Shown here piece after piece: positions 23,241-34,699 of a stretch of 64,000 bases of DNA; position 1 is the first letter of the stretch; every line of letters begins with the position of its first letter. The stretch covers positions 7,936,001-8,000,000 of the forward strand of contig OZ316893.1 in assembly GCA_973895155.1 (NCBI GenBank). Reading direction: 5' to 3'. The DNA is from Marsupella aquatica. Its lineage: Eukaryota; Marchantiophyta. The position numbers and the translations under genes were made by a program. The notes below the pieces were generated by a model. The model saw nothing but the letters and a program-made list of their open reading frames with translations. It made no database searches and was not told where the DNA came from.

Positions 23241-25199
23241 CTAGAATGGGGTCCTCCTACTCCTTGTCGCCGGCCTCTTCCCCTTGTCCCTCTTGCAACG
23301 ATCCGAACGTGGCACAGGAGGTGGTGCTGGCTGCTCCTCCACATCTGGTTCCTCCTCGTCCTCGTCCTCATCCTCCCCCTCTTGCTGGGAAACTCCTCCT
23401 ACTGGTCCAGATCCACTACTCCCTCCTACCTTGGGCCCCTTTGTCGTGGTCCCCTCATTGTTCTCATCGGTGCTGCTGGTATCACTGGCATCCTCATCAT
23501 CCTGTTTGCACAGCACAACGCCAAATTGGTTTAGGTTTACGGAATGAAAAGATAAGTGGATTGGGTGGGAAAAACTGAAGGGGACACATGCACTTACAGT
23601 CGCCAACTCTGGGTCAACCAAGTCAAAGAGATGTTTGGCTTCATGCGCAGCTCCTATCTCCATCTCTTTTGCTGTTATCTCCCTGCGGTACCTCTTATAC
23701 TACCACAACCAAACATTCCAAAACCAAAATCGATCGAGGTTAATATGCTATAAACCCAAGAAAAATGCATGGAGGTGCTAATAGGGTGCCCCCTAGAACA
23801 CAAAACTGGGCTCAATAACCCTTAGCGGTATTTTTTAAACATAATACACACTTGCGAAACTCCCCACTTCGCAAATTCAAATAAATTGGCTGCTTGCGAA
23901 GTAGTTTGCGAAGCGGGTTACTTCGCAATAGCTTCGCATCTACAACTTTAAAAAATGCCATGATAGACTTTGCGAAACATTTGCGAAGCAACCCGCATCG
24001 CAAAAGCTTTGCAAATTCTGTTTTTAAAAAATTCCGAGAAATCTCTAAGGCACGCAATGTGTCAAGGTGACCTAAAGTACAAGGCAGGCCGTAAGAAAGA
24101 AACAAGAGGTATGCAAGGGGGGCATTGCAGGTTTGGATAGCAATTGAAAGCAAGGAAACAGAAGCAGGGGAGGAGAGGGCCCACTCACAAAGTGTGCTTT
24201 GAGGCCGGGAAGTCCACCTTGGCCCATCTTGTGCGTGGTCTTGGGCCGTTTGCTGACTCGCTCAGCTGCAAGGATGAATTTTTGGGGTGGTGCCCCCACT
24301 TCATCCACAATGTGCTGCATGTGAGACACCTTCTCAGCCATTGCCTTGAGGTCTCGGTCGAACTTCCCGGCCTTCTGTGCCTTGGCTTCCATCTCCTTCC
24401 AGAAGAGAAGGTTCCTGGCAGCTCTCATCTGCACCTCCACTTTGTAAAAGGCATTCCACACGTCCTCAGTGAATTGCAGTGGCCTCCTCACGTTTCTGTA
24501 CTCCTCCAAGTTTGCCAGGTAGGCCCTTACCTTCTTCCTATCATGGTACCGTGCTTGAGACATTGAATTGGAAATTCTATCTGCAAGCCACTGTTCATCA
24601 ATCTCTGCTCCATTTCGAAATGAATCTTTGATTTGACTCATTACTTTCTTCTGGTCTGCCTTGCTGAGTTTCCCCCACTCAACTCCTCGTGCAAAATTGG
24701 AGCGCACCATAAGCCTGATAGTGCTCTTTGCCCCGGTGTAGGCCAGTTCAGTAGGAATGCCTTCGATCAAGGCAATCATAGGCAGCTTCTTCCTCTCTTC
24801 CTCCTTCTTTCGCTGCTCCTCCCGCTGTGCTCTTATCTCATCTCGTTCCTCTCTCCTCCTCTTCTTTTCTAGGGCAGCAGGTGAGACTACTCCTGCCTTG
24901 GCCCTCTCCTCCTTATGCTTCTTCTCTCTTGCCTTCTGTTGAGCTGCACTCCTTTGCTCCTCCTCCCTTGCAATGTTCCCTGCATCTACTCCCGTTTGCA
25001 AGGCTTGCCCTAGGATTGCACTCAAAGAAGCAATCCCTGTTGGTGTAGTCAAATCTAAGTGGCTCAACTGTGCTACATTGAGGTGCTCAGCCATCAAATC
25101 GGTCCATCGATTCCTCTCCTGCTCCCCATTGCCTTCATTCCCATTGCCACTGTCACTCACCCCTGCCCCATCACCTCCATTTTCTCCACTGGAATCCAT
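23241..25199 (-). CDS. TNPA-like coiled-coil protein of CACTA-2
   Basis: Three exons, 25199-24189, 23699-23598 and 23501-23241, give 1,374 nt and 457 aa with no internal stop. Residues 1-30 are Gly/Asn/Ser-rich. About 85-145 is a charged Glu/Arg/Lys coiled coil (ERDEIRAQREEQRKKEEERK). A conserved middle follows (MVRSNFARGVEWGKL to KVRAYLANLEEYRNV), then EDVWNAFYKVEVQMRAARN and KMGQGGLPGLKAHF at the exon 1 end. Exon 2 encodes exactly 34 codons in both elements. The acidic tail (EDEDEDEEEPDVEE) ends in basic RPATRSRRTPF. By position and shape it corresponds to TNPA of En/Spm, the subterminal-repeat binding protein; sequence similarity to known TNPA or Transposase_24 is not demonstrated here. 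Confidence 0.82.
23835..24015. repeat. CACTA-2 repeat-word cluster in TNPA-like intron 1
   Basis: About ten copies of TTGCGAAG/CTTCGCAA and close variants lie within the first intron of the TNPA-like gene. They are the same word as in the subterminal regions. CACTA-1 has its own word in the same intron. Confidence 0.75.
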
Positions 25200-25299
25200 A
25201 GCTAAGCCACCCCCCGAGCGCGCGTGAGCTCCCTTCTCCCTCCCTACGCTTGAAATTTGTCAAATGCCGCTGAGTACGCCGTGGCCGAGTGCAAAAGTA

Positions 25300-25545
25300 C
25301 AAGCGGGAAAGACTTGCGAAGCAACCCGTTTCGCAAGTTGCGATCCTTCTAGTTTCGCATGTAGTTTCTCAATTTTGCAAAACCATTGCGACGTGAAAGG
25401 CTTCGCAACACCTTCGCTCTCTCGCAGAAATGCTCTCGGGCTCTGTTTTTCTGAAGGTCGTGCAAAAGCAGCAGCTTCGCAAAACTCAATTCTAATTTGT
25501 GATGGTATTTGCGAAGGAAGCGGCTTCGCAAGACATTGGCAACTC
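25300..25545. promoter_or_regulatory. Repeat-word cluster between divergent TNPA-like and SET genes (CACTA-2)
   Basis: The region just upstream of the TNPA-like start (25199, minus) and before the SET gene (26500, plus) is dense in the subterminal word TTGCGAAG/CTTCGCAA. If the TNPA-like protein binds this word, the cluster would place both divergent genes under its control. This is inferred from word identity and position only. Confidence 0.6.
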
Positions 25546-26499
25546 ATCCCGGGGGGAATGTTGGTTTCATTTGAAAGGGTTTTTTTCAAAGGTGAAGTGG
25601 ACTCCTCTATACTCATATTTGGAATGCTTTTTGGCCATGTTTTGGGTGTTAGATAATAGTTGAAGGCCGGTTTGAAGGGTTAGGCAGATTTCAGGTTAAT
25701 GGGTTATGTATGGTGTTGGTTTAGGCTAAGGTTTGGGTTTACATTAGTTTAGAAGAAATAATAAAGGTGTGGGATTTGGTTTACAAGAAATAAGTAAAGT
25801 TTGGGTTTAGGGTTTTAGGGTTTGGGGTTTTTAAATAGAAAGGTCTCTAGGGTTGAAGAAAAGTTTGGGTTTGTGTGTAAGTCAGATTTAGGTTTAATAG
25901 GTAGGATGCGGTTTGGGGTTGAAGGTTTGGATAAGACAAAGCAAGGTTTCATGAGATTTATATTGCAGCCTTTTGGGTTTAAGAGAGGTTCATTGGGTTT
26001 ATGAATCAAAAAGGGATTGGCATGGGTTTTGCTAACAAAGGAGGAGAATATATGATAGCTTGGAGGGTGCGGCACTTTTTGATAATTTGATACTAATGCA
26101 TATGCATTGTGAGAGCCCGGGCATCTGAAAGGTAAACATTGCATGATCGGCTCAAGTGTTCCTTTCATGTATTTAACACTTTTGGTTGCCACTATGTATA
26201 AAGGGGACATGTATATAGGGTTTTTTGTTCTTGTCTGGTCCAGATTATTGTGCTTACATATACATGGAATGGTTGCAGCTTTTCCCTCATACTTTCAGAT
26301 TGGGTTCATTAATTATCTTAGAGCCACAAGACCTATTGGCACTGCTGAGCCCGGGTCTCATAAAGGTACCTTTTTTATTGCTATGGTCATTTTGGTTTGG
26401 GTTTCTTGTCATCATTATTTGGGAACTTTGATTTATATCATTTTGTGGTATGTTTTGGTCATAACATGCCCATTTTAATTATATCTTGTTACAGGGGAT

Positions 26500-27652
26500 A
26501 TGTCTTCATCTTCTGAAATCTCCACCACAAACTCATCCTCTTCTGATGAAGATACACCACCTCCACCTCAACATCACACGACCGCACCTCCTCCTCGCGG
26601 TCCACCCCGTCAATTTTGTGAATGTTCCAGATGTGTGGGTCAGGTTTCCCAAAAATCTTACATATGTGCCCAACATATTGAGAGATATGGGCGTTGTGGA
26701 CATCATACGGCAGGGGCTTCTTCATCTCATATGGTAAGTGTTATGCCTTAGTTTTCCTACCCTATTCCCATTACTCAATGGTTGAAGGTTTTTAATTTCA
26801 CACCTACTTTTGTTTGTTTTGGTTTCGGTGGAATAGGTATCCAATAGGCCTAGACCTGCGGCACAAGCACCCTATGTCCCATCACAAGGTGTTCTAGATG
26901 CTATAGGCAATGCATTCTCAAAAGCCTTGGGTCTAGCGGCAAGGCCCACCAGTCCTAGGGAAGTTGGGGTTGAGGCTATTGTCCCAAGAGGGAGAAAGCG
27001 TTCCAAGAGGCGGGCCCGAGGGGATACTGATTTGTACAAGGCAGTGGTTACGGGTAGGTGGGGTGATTGTGAGTTCACTGGCAGATGTGTCCCTATCATC
27101 AAGGACTGGGATCCTGAGACTCTTGGTTTGCCACAACAGCTTTCCTATGGTGCGGAGGTAGAGGTTTGGGGTAGACGTTGGGTTATCAAACCTTCCACAC
27201 TTGGGGATAGACATGGCTATGGAGTTTTTGCCTGTGAGGACATCATTGTGGACGCCGAGAGTGGTAGAGGTGGACGCGACCGAGAGGGGCCTACTTTGTT
27301 TCCTTATGGTGGACCCATCTACAAGACAAGACATTGGAACATGATCCTTGCACAACACCCTGAGTGGAAGACTTATGCATTGGACATGGATACTTTTGAT
27401 GGAAACACTAGAAGGTATAGTGAGCAGCGTGTCATAGATGGGGACCCCATACGGACTGGGAATATTGCTGGTTTCATAAACAGTACCGTGGGGACTCGCC
27501 CTAAGCGTAGGCAAAATTGTGAGTGGGTTTTCATTGAGGGTCCTCCGCCAGCACCTTATGGCCAGACATATCATCATGACCATTGCCTAGTTGTAGCGAC
27601 GAGGACCATTAACTCAGAGGATGAGTTATTTACTCACTATGAGTGGGATTAG
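26500..27652 (+). CDS. SET-domain protein of CACTA-2 with Cys-rich N-terminal motif
   Basis: Two exons, 26500-26733 and 26837-27652, total 1,050 nt and 349 aa, open throughout. The N-terminus is Ser/Asp-rich with a proline run, followed by a Cys cluster (FCECSRC, then C-x2-HIERYG) that may bind metal. A basic stretch RGRKRSKRRARG could act as a nuclear localisation signal. The C-terminal half is SET-like: DRHGYGVFACEDI, then DGDPIRTGNIAGFINSTVG in the place of the usual RFINHSCxPN, and INSEDELFTHYEWD in the place of ELTYDY. The first Asn and the Tyr are kept but His-Ser-Cys is replaced. The CACTA-1 copy shows the same INST and YEWD variants, so they are conserved, not decay. Histone methylation activity is plausible but unproven. 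Confidence 0.85.
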
Positions 27653-27849
27653 GGTTAAGTTAAGGGTCATAGGTGGTATGTTGCATATCAAAGGACACTA
27701 CATATGGCCTTTGGCCACATTTTGTATTTTCACCACAACCAATATTATTTCATTTTTGCACACCCCTAGCCCATTTTTGTGTGTGTTCTCTTTGCAATAT
27801 AACTTTCAATTGTTTGCTTTGTTTTTAGAATGTGCGACCCTCTCCAAAT

Positions 27850-30800
27850 ATGTTACCACGGAGATTGAGAGCAACATATCGAGAAATGGGTATGCCAGAA
27901 GAAGGACATGGATCAGAGTCACACTCCTCATCAAGTGCTAGGGGAAGCAGTAACCCTGATGAAGAGGTACCTCGGACGGATGAACAAGTAACTGATGACC
28001 AGGATAGAGCCATGGATGACTTCATGGTTGATTGGTTTGGTGCCGACAACCCTGGTGATGACCTTCCCAATGAAGGGCAGGTGCCCCCCAATGATCCACG
28101 CCCAAGACATACCCCTGAGGGACAACGCCAATGGGAAGAAGCAGATGAACATGCCCGAACACCTATCTATGAGGGTGCTTGTTTGAGTCGTCTTTCAGCC
28201 ATCTTGGGGTTGATGAACCTACAGGCCAAACACAAGGCAAGCAATGCCTTGTTATCTGATATGTTTGCACTTTGCCATGACCTTATGTTACCCACTGAGA
28301 ATGTGTTGCCAACAACTTGGAAGGAGGCAAAGAGTGTTCTCTCATCTATTGACATGGAATATCATATTGTTCATGCATGTGTGAATGATTGCATGTTATT
28401 TCATGGGGCCAATGTAAACATGACACAATGTACAACATGTGATGAGCCTCGCTATGACCCCAACATGCTAACAAAGAAGGTGCCAAGGAAGGCTGTTCGT
28501 TGGTTTCCCATCATTCCTCGGTTGTTGCACATGTATCGGTGTTCTGACTTGGCAGAGTTGATGGTATGGCATAAGACTCATCGATCAGAGTCTGGTGTCA
28601 TGCGGTTGCCAGTTGACTCCCCTCCTCACAAACATATTGAGGCAACATGGCCAGACTTTGCACATGATCCTCGCCATGTGAGGCTAGGATTGGCATCTGA
28701 TGGAGTTAGCCCTCATTCACTTGGAGGAAAAGGGCAACCTACATCAGTTTGGCCTGTGGTTGTCATGAATTATAACCTCCCACCATGGCTATCCATGAAG
28801 AAAGGGTTCCTTTTATTGTCTTTGATTATCCCAGGTCCAAAAAAGGTGAAGAACTTTGACACTTACTTGGCACTATTGGTTGGAGAACTTCAAAAATTAT
28901 GGAATGGAGTGTGGGCATATGATGGTAGGAAAATTACATGAGGTTTTCCACGTGTCTTTCAATTGAGAGGGATCATTTGTTGGACAATGCATGACTATCC
29001 TGGTAAGATGACTTCCATGCCATTTGCAACCCTTCAATAATGTGTAGTTCCTATTGTTGTTTCTCATGTGACAACCCTAACATAAAGTTTGCATGGTTTG
29101 ATTTCTTCTATGTAAGCAGGGTTTGGTTTTGTCTCTGGATTGCAAACTCAGGGGTACAAAGCTTGCTCTACTTGTGGCCCAAGCTTAGAGGACATGACCA
29201 CATATTGTTCATGGATTAGAAAGATTGTTTATATTGGGCATACAAAGTTTCTTCCCATGGGGCATGAGATGAGGTTTGACCCACTTCTATTCTCCTCCTT
29301 TGACATGCCATTTGGTGATGAGCGTGAAATTCCTGATGCAACAAGTTTTGCACATTGGAAGTCACTAGCTGATAGGGTGGCAGACCCAAATGATTCCTTC
29401 ACCTTTGATAGGACAGGTTTGACCAGGTGGAGTATACTAGCCACTTTGCCCTATTGGTCTGAGTTGAAGATCCGCCATCTTTTAGACCCCATGCACATAG
29501 AGGGAAATGTGGGGAACTTTGATAAAGCATTTTTATGGGGAGAAGGACACTAATTTTAGGGAGGCATGCGAGGAGATGGAAATGCATCCAGATGTTTGGG
29601 TGACAACTAATCCTATCACAGGTGTGGAGAATCATCCTTCTGCTCCTTGGGTGTTGAGTGTTGGCCAAAGACGTGAATTTTGGAACCGTATAGGAGAGAT
29701 GTGGTTTCCTACAGGCTATGGTGCCAACCTTCGAAAAGCTTTTGGGATGGAGGACAATCACAAGTGGCCACGATATCTGAAGACACATGACTATCATCGC
29801 CTATTGCAACATATATTGCCAGTGACAATTATAGGTATAGGGAATGAAGAAGTGCAAGATGCCATCTGGTCATTGGGTCGTTTGTTGAGATGGATATGCT
29901 CAAAGGAGATATATGTAGAAGAGATCCCTGGGATGGAGGTATTGGCAGCTGAGGTGGTATGCAAGTTGGAGAAAGCCCTTCCTCCTTCTTTCTTTGATTG
30001 TCAGGTTCATTTACTTGTGCATCTTGTGCGGGAGGTTGCCATTGCAGGTCCAGTGCATTGTAGATGGATGTATTGGCTTGAGCGTTACATGGCGGTGTTG
30101 AAGGCTTATGTACGTAACCGTGCACGGGTGGAGGGAAGCATAGCTACAGGATACTTGGCAGCAGAGAGTATGTTTTATTGTAGTAACATCTTGGCCACCA
30201 TTGATCCTACTTGTCCATGTACTTGGATGGAGGAAAGAGAAGAGGAGGAGGACCGTTTAACAGGTGCCACAAAAACACGCATGTTGACATCAACAGAGTG
30301 GTCACAGTTGACAACATTTATGTTGAGTAATAGTAATATCATGGAGAAATGGAGAGAGTTTTATGAGAATGTCAAGAGAACAAGTCAAAGAGCAAGAATT
30401 TTTCCTAAGATGCATGAGTATATGAAGCAAAAGTTGCTTGAGTTGGATGACATGGTGACACAAGGAGGAGATGTGTCCCACTTTCCTACCATCACAGATG
30501 ACGTTCGGACAATTGTTCATGGCCCTTTGAGAGTGGTGACATCCAAGACGGCTATGTGGACACAAGGGAGACACTTCAGGTCCACTAGTACCTAACCTTT
30601 CTTCCTCTATTAATTCATGTAGACCTTATTTTGATTAGTTATTTCTATTGTTTAAAAACTTTCTATTATCATTAATGACATCCATAACTGTAATGTTGGC
30701 TTCTATATTTATGCCATAGGCCATGTGGGTTTTGGCTATTTAGGGATGGGTGTCATATTTTGATGATTATTACATTAATGGTATTTTTGTGTAATAAAAA

Positions 30801-31286
30801 TTTGTGGGTTTTGTTAATTTCAGGGTTTCTTCCCTTGATGAGAAGAGGGGTCGTACTTTTGATTGTGGAGTTAGCAGCCGCCATGACAAGAACATTGTTA
30901 GAGATGTTGTGCCACACTATGGGAAGATAGAGGAGATCTTGGTGGTATCATATGACAACCATTCAAAGTTTGAGGAATATGTCTTCAAGTGCAAGTGGTT
31001 CAAAGTGAACCTTGTTGGTCAAAATTGCACTGTACTTCAAGATGAGAGTGGGTTTACACGGTTGAAGACAAGTGCCACTAGTGTTCAAGCATCTCATTGG
31101 CAAACGTCAGAACCATTTGCTTTCCCATCACACTTGGAGCAATGTTTCTACATTCCATACCCCTTAGACACCGAGTGGTCAATTGTCATCACCTATGTGT
31201 CACGTTCTCCTTCCATTGTTTCTGAGAAGCCAGATGTTATTGTATCAGACCTAGATGACCTTGAGGCCGATGAGGACCAAGTGTGA
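27850..31286 (+). pseudogene. tnp2: tnp2 transposase of CACTA-2 (Transposase_21 family)
   Basis: Exons: 27850-29002, 29120-30579 and 30824-31286. The N-terminal part has TWKEAKSVLSSIDMEYHIVH, TTCDEPRYDP, DPRHVRLGLASDGVSPHSL and IIPGPKKVKNFD. The second exon has HIEGNV, MWFPTGYGANLRKAF, HCRWMYWLERYMAVL and RNRARVEGSIA. The last has FKCKWFKVN and FPSHLEQCFYIPY. An in-frame TGA lies at 28939-28941, and a 1-bp insertion in GGGGAAC near 29512-29516 shifts the frame within the NVGTLIKHFYGE-type block. The intron at 30580-30823 has no counterpart in the CACTA-1 copy. The likely ATG at 27850 follows a possible splice acceptor at 27828, so a small upstream exon may exist. The SET gene stops only about 200 bp upstream. 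Confidence 0.93.
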
Positions 31287-31749
31287 GGGACATATTTATA
31301 TGCACTTGGGTCCAGCCTAGACATTTGTTCATGTTATATTTGATTTGTTCATGTTTGGTGATATAAAAAAAGTATTGTCTATATTTATATTTTCCATTCA
31401 CTTTTGAATGAGTCATACTCATGACATATGTATTGTATTGTTTTATTGTGATCACTTGTGAATTTTACATGCAACTTTCTATCTAACCTCTGTTGCTCAA
31501 TATAACTTTATTTCCTACTTATTCCATAATTTTAATTCTCACCCTCCTGTTTCCCTCCTCCGTGGTACATCTGTCTCTCCTCCTCCCTTCCTCTTTCTCC
31601 TCCCTCCTTCCTCTTCCATTGTACTCCCTCCCTTTTCCATCCTTCATTGTACCTCCCTCCATCCTCCATTCCTCTTCCCCCCTGCCCCATCCATATATTG
31701 GACCATCCACCCTCTTCATTGTCTCACCTCACAATAATCTTAATTTTTA

Positions 31750-32205
31750 GTTTGTGAACAATTTGTGAAGCTCACAAACTCTCACCGGACTCGCAATTTC
31801 TATGAAGCTTCTCGTTTCTCAATATTTCCATACTATACTCTTCGCAAACTTGTGATGCAAAATCAATCACAAATTTCATATTCTCACCGTTTCGCAAATC
31901 TTCCATCCTCCGACATTCTTAAACTTGTCAAACAACTACTATCGCAAAACATTTTCAATCCAACCTTCTTCGCAAATATTTACATGAGTTAGTTTTGGAG
32001 TCGACGAGCAATTTTCCCGTCTTCAAAAGGCGCCTTTCCATTGGGCGCGTTTCGGTAAATCTTGCAAAACCACATACTTCGCAACGTATTAGCGATATAA
32101 TGCGCTTCAAGTATTATATTTGCGATAGGGATAGAATCGCAAATTGCAATGCGGGTTGATTCGCAAATTATGCAAAGGGCCGCCCATCGGAAATACAAGA
32201 GCGTC
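31750..32205. repeat. CACTA-2 right subterminal repeat region
   Basis: Multiple TTCGCAAA, ATCGCAAA and TTGCGAT words in both orientations lie between the tnp2 3' end and the right terminus, mirroring the left subterminal region of the same element. Confidence 0.82.
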
Positions 32206-33894
32206 GACAAAAATACCTTCACAAAAGTGTCAAATATGTTGTAGTGAATGTTCTCCAAAGCATATAGACCATATCCTATATCAGCATCAATAGAGGATGC
32301 CTTCACTGTCCAAGGCCGACCCCATATCTGAACTGGTTCATCAACAGGAATGTAATCTGGAAATTTGAAGAGACTAGGAGAAAAGTCCTTCCAAACATCG
32401 GCAGCCCTACCAATGAGATAAGATAGTCCAAATCTGCCCTCAACGCAAATATAATCTCCGTTTGTAGGTGGTCGATCACTACCTAACACCTCCTCCCGAT
32501 TGTCTACCTGGTTCACCGGTTCATACTGCCGTCTACGTCTATGAGACCGTGGACGTGTACGTAGGACCCTAGTATCCATTTCCTCGGGCCGAGAGACCGG
32601 TTCTCCCTCGTCTACATGCGCATGTACGGGGATGGGAGCATGGGGGCTAAGAGGTGGATGGGCAAGGGGGATGCAAGCAACTCTCTGGCCCTTGCTAGGA
32701 ACCCTTCCAACCACATAGCATCATCAACCAGAGGACGTGGGGGTCTATGAGGCACCTATTTAAACACACAGTGAATTTACACAAATCAATACATGAAGTA
32801 GTGGTGTTTAAATGCAATCTAATTAATTGAACTAATGAAAGGCTGATATTTATTAAAAGCAAGATAATGATAGGGGGATGTGTTTATTACCTGGTGTGGC
32901 AAATACTCTGGTGCATCACCCTTGTGGCGGCCATAGTTCTCAATGTGCTCACAAGTCTCCCAAGCTTGTCGGACCACAAGTCCCTTACATCTCACACACC
33001 AACAAGGTATGGGCCGTAGTGGTCGAGCACGAGAATGGTCTGGAGGAGGGGGTGGAGGAACCTCCTCCTCAGACGAGCTTGTGTTTGAGTCTGAATCCGA
33101 CGTGGAACTGTCGGAAGTAGACATCTGCATGTATCATCACCCATGACATTAAGTTGGATCAAAGGAAAAGCAATAGCACAAGTATTTATGTCTCAAAAAA
33201 TAATTGAATGAAAGACATACAAGTCTTGCTATACCTCAATGATACCCGCGCTTTGCTGTGCCTACTAGGCTATATTCTCTACACACAAAGTGTGGGGGTA
33301 TCCAAAATATCTGCAGGGTGGCATTTTCATGATGAGCATGATCGGAATTATGCAAAACAAGTTCATGAAGCACATATGATGAAACTTGCATGCTAAACAT
33401 AATATAGGGTAAAGGATCAAGGAGAATTAATGGATAGGGACATCATACCTCCTGGATGCGTTGTCTCACACTATGCATAGTGCATTGACCCAAAAACCCT
33501 ACCTAAGCCCTTTCAAAAAAAATAACCACCCGTCCAAAAGCAAGGCACTACACATCAAATTAACCCAAATGAGCCACATTCGCAATTCAACATGATTAAC
33601 CAAGGTATATCCTTGGGAATTGAAGTACAAACCCCAAAATTATATCTGCACAGAAGAACTTGCAAGATGGTTGATCACATCAATCCATGACACAATCAGC
33701 AGCTCGCTCGGGTATATCCGTGTCTACATGTACATATGGCCCTACAAAAACCAGTTTCAAACATATATATATGCCCATAAAATGTTAATACAACCGGCCC
33801 TTCCCGAATCCAAGCCAATTCATATCCCAAACCCAAAATTAGTTAACCCTGACCCCTATTTAATTAAGTAAGATACCCTAAATAACCTTTTCCA

Positions 33895-34150
33895 CTCTTT
33901 CCGATGTGATCTACGAGGGGTCCGATGTCCATAGCAACGCACTATGCTTCGGGCCTTGCCAAGGAAAACAAATGGAGGAGGGGTCCGATGCAACCCGCAT
34001 CGAAAGGTCCGATACTACATTCGATGTCATCACCATCGAAATGTCCGAAGCGAGGTCCATCGGACTTTGTTGAAGATTTTGAAAACCCTAAGCCCAATGC
34101 GGGTGCGAAGACCCATGCGTCGGGCCTTGCTTCGCACACAATTGTTTTGT
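33895..34150. promoter_or_regulatory. Repeat-word cluster between divergent SET and TNPA-like genes (CACTA-1)
   Basis: At least ten copies of TCCGATG(C)/CATCGGA and variants such as TTCGATG occur between the SET gene start (33130, minus) and the TNPA-like start (34214, plus). The word is the one found in the CACTA-1 subterminal regions. Position is equivalent to the 25300-25545 cluster of CACTA-2. Confidence 0.62.
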
Positions 34151-34399
34151 TTTTTTGGTTACGACCGAGAGGGGAGGAGCTTGGGTAGGAGGGGAGGAGC
34201 TCGGGGAGGAGGAGAGATGGTGGAAGGAGGATCAGCTGATGGGGGAGATGAAGCGGGGCCATCGCAGACATATGACGAGGTTATGAGGGATTTGTTTGTG
34301 GCAAGGGCAGGGCTTTCAGTGGAGGATGCGGCAAGAGTAGTCCCGCTGCTTCAGGTTCTGTTGGATGCTTCAAAGGGTGAGGGAGAGAAGTCTGCTGCA

Positions 34400-34699
34400 G
34401 CCTCGGGGGTTTCACTTCCATAAAAATGGCATATCACGTGCGACGAAGGATAGGGTCATTTTATTGGTTCTAAGGGAAGACTTAAGAATTTTTGTAGAAG
34501 AACAACAGGGTCTTTTAAATTCAATTTTGAGACTTATAAGAACATTAGGGTCTTTTTAATCCAATTTTTAGAATATTCCAAGAATATTCCAACTTTATAG
34601 GGGTTAAAAAATAATATTTTTTCTTACATTTTAGGGGGTCTGAGGCCTAAAAACGTCGCAGGCGATGGGGAGGTCCCCATATAGTGAGACCCCCGAGGC
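34400..34699. mobile_element. Short MITE-like insertion in CACTA-1 TNPA-like exon
   Basis: GCCTCGGGGGTTTCACT at 34400-34416 is matched by inverted AGTGAGACCCCCGAGGC at 34683-34699, and similarity continues to TGCGACG on both sides (about 40 bp imperfect). The TNPA-like coding similarity stops before it and resumes after it. TGCA flanks both sides, but since TIR similarity may extend into it, the true target duplication is unresolved. The interior is AT-rich and non-coding. A related copy in inverse orientation lies at about 54820-55085. Confidence 0.75.

Larger units (their letters stand above)
22566..32246. mobile_element. CACTA-2, 9.7-kb En/Spm-type transposon nested in CACTA-1
   Basis: Left end CACTACAACA at 22566 and inverted TGTTGTAGTG ending at 32246, with weaker similarity continuing to about 30 bp (CTTTTGCGAA versus CTTTTGTGAA). 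Target duplication is AAT (22563-22565 and 32247-32249). Gene order: TNPA-like (-), SET gene (+), tnp2 (+), the same layout as CACTA-1 but in the opposite orientation. TNPA-like and SET genes are open; tnp2 has a nonsense codon and a frameshift. Terminal and subterminal sequences differ from CACTA-1, so this is a different family with the same gene set. Confidence 0.95.
22128..33130 (-). pseudogene. SET-domain gene of CACTA-1, split by CACTA-2
   Basis: Exon 1 is 33130-32891: a Ser/Asp-rich start, a proline run, then C-x-C-x2-C...C-x2-H-I-E-x-Y-G. Exon 2 starts at 32755 and is interrupted after codons for LENI by CACTA-2 (TSD AAT at 32247-32249), resuming at 22565 and ending at 22128. Read across the insertion it is homologous to the SET protein of CACTA-2 throughout. 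SET-like motifs are IGYGLYALENI, GNLAGYINSTTG and EEILCEYEWD. Besides the insertion, exon 2 contains a frameshift before about 32610: the frame from the acceptor hits a stop while the conserved part lies in another frame. Its job in the element is unknown. Confidence 0.88.

Noticed and set aside
31989-32250. Extension of the SET-gene open frame past LENI at 31989-32246
   Set aside because: This part is the CACTA-2 right terminus read in frame by chance.
33895-34150. The internal TCCGATGC cluster as the end of another CACTA element
   Set aside because: No CACTA terminus or TSD borders the cluster, and an equivalent internal cluster exists in CACTA-2, so it belongs to the element's own layout.
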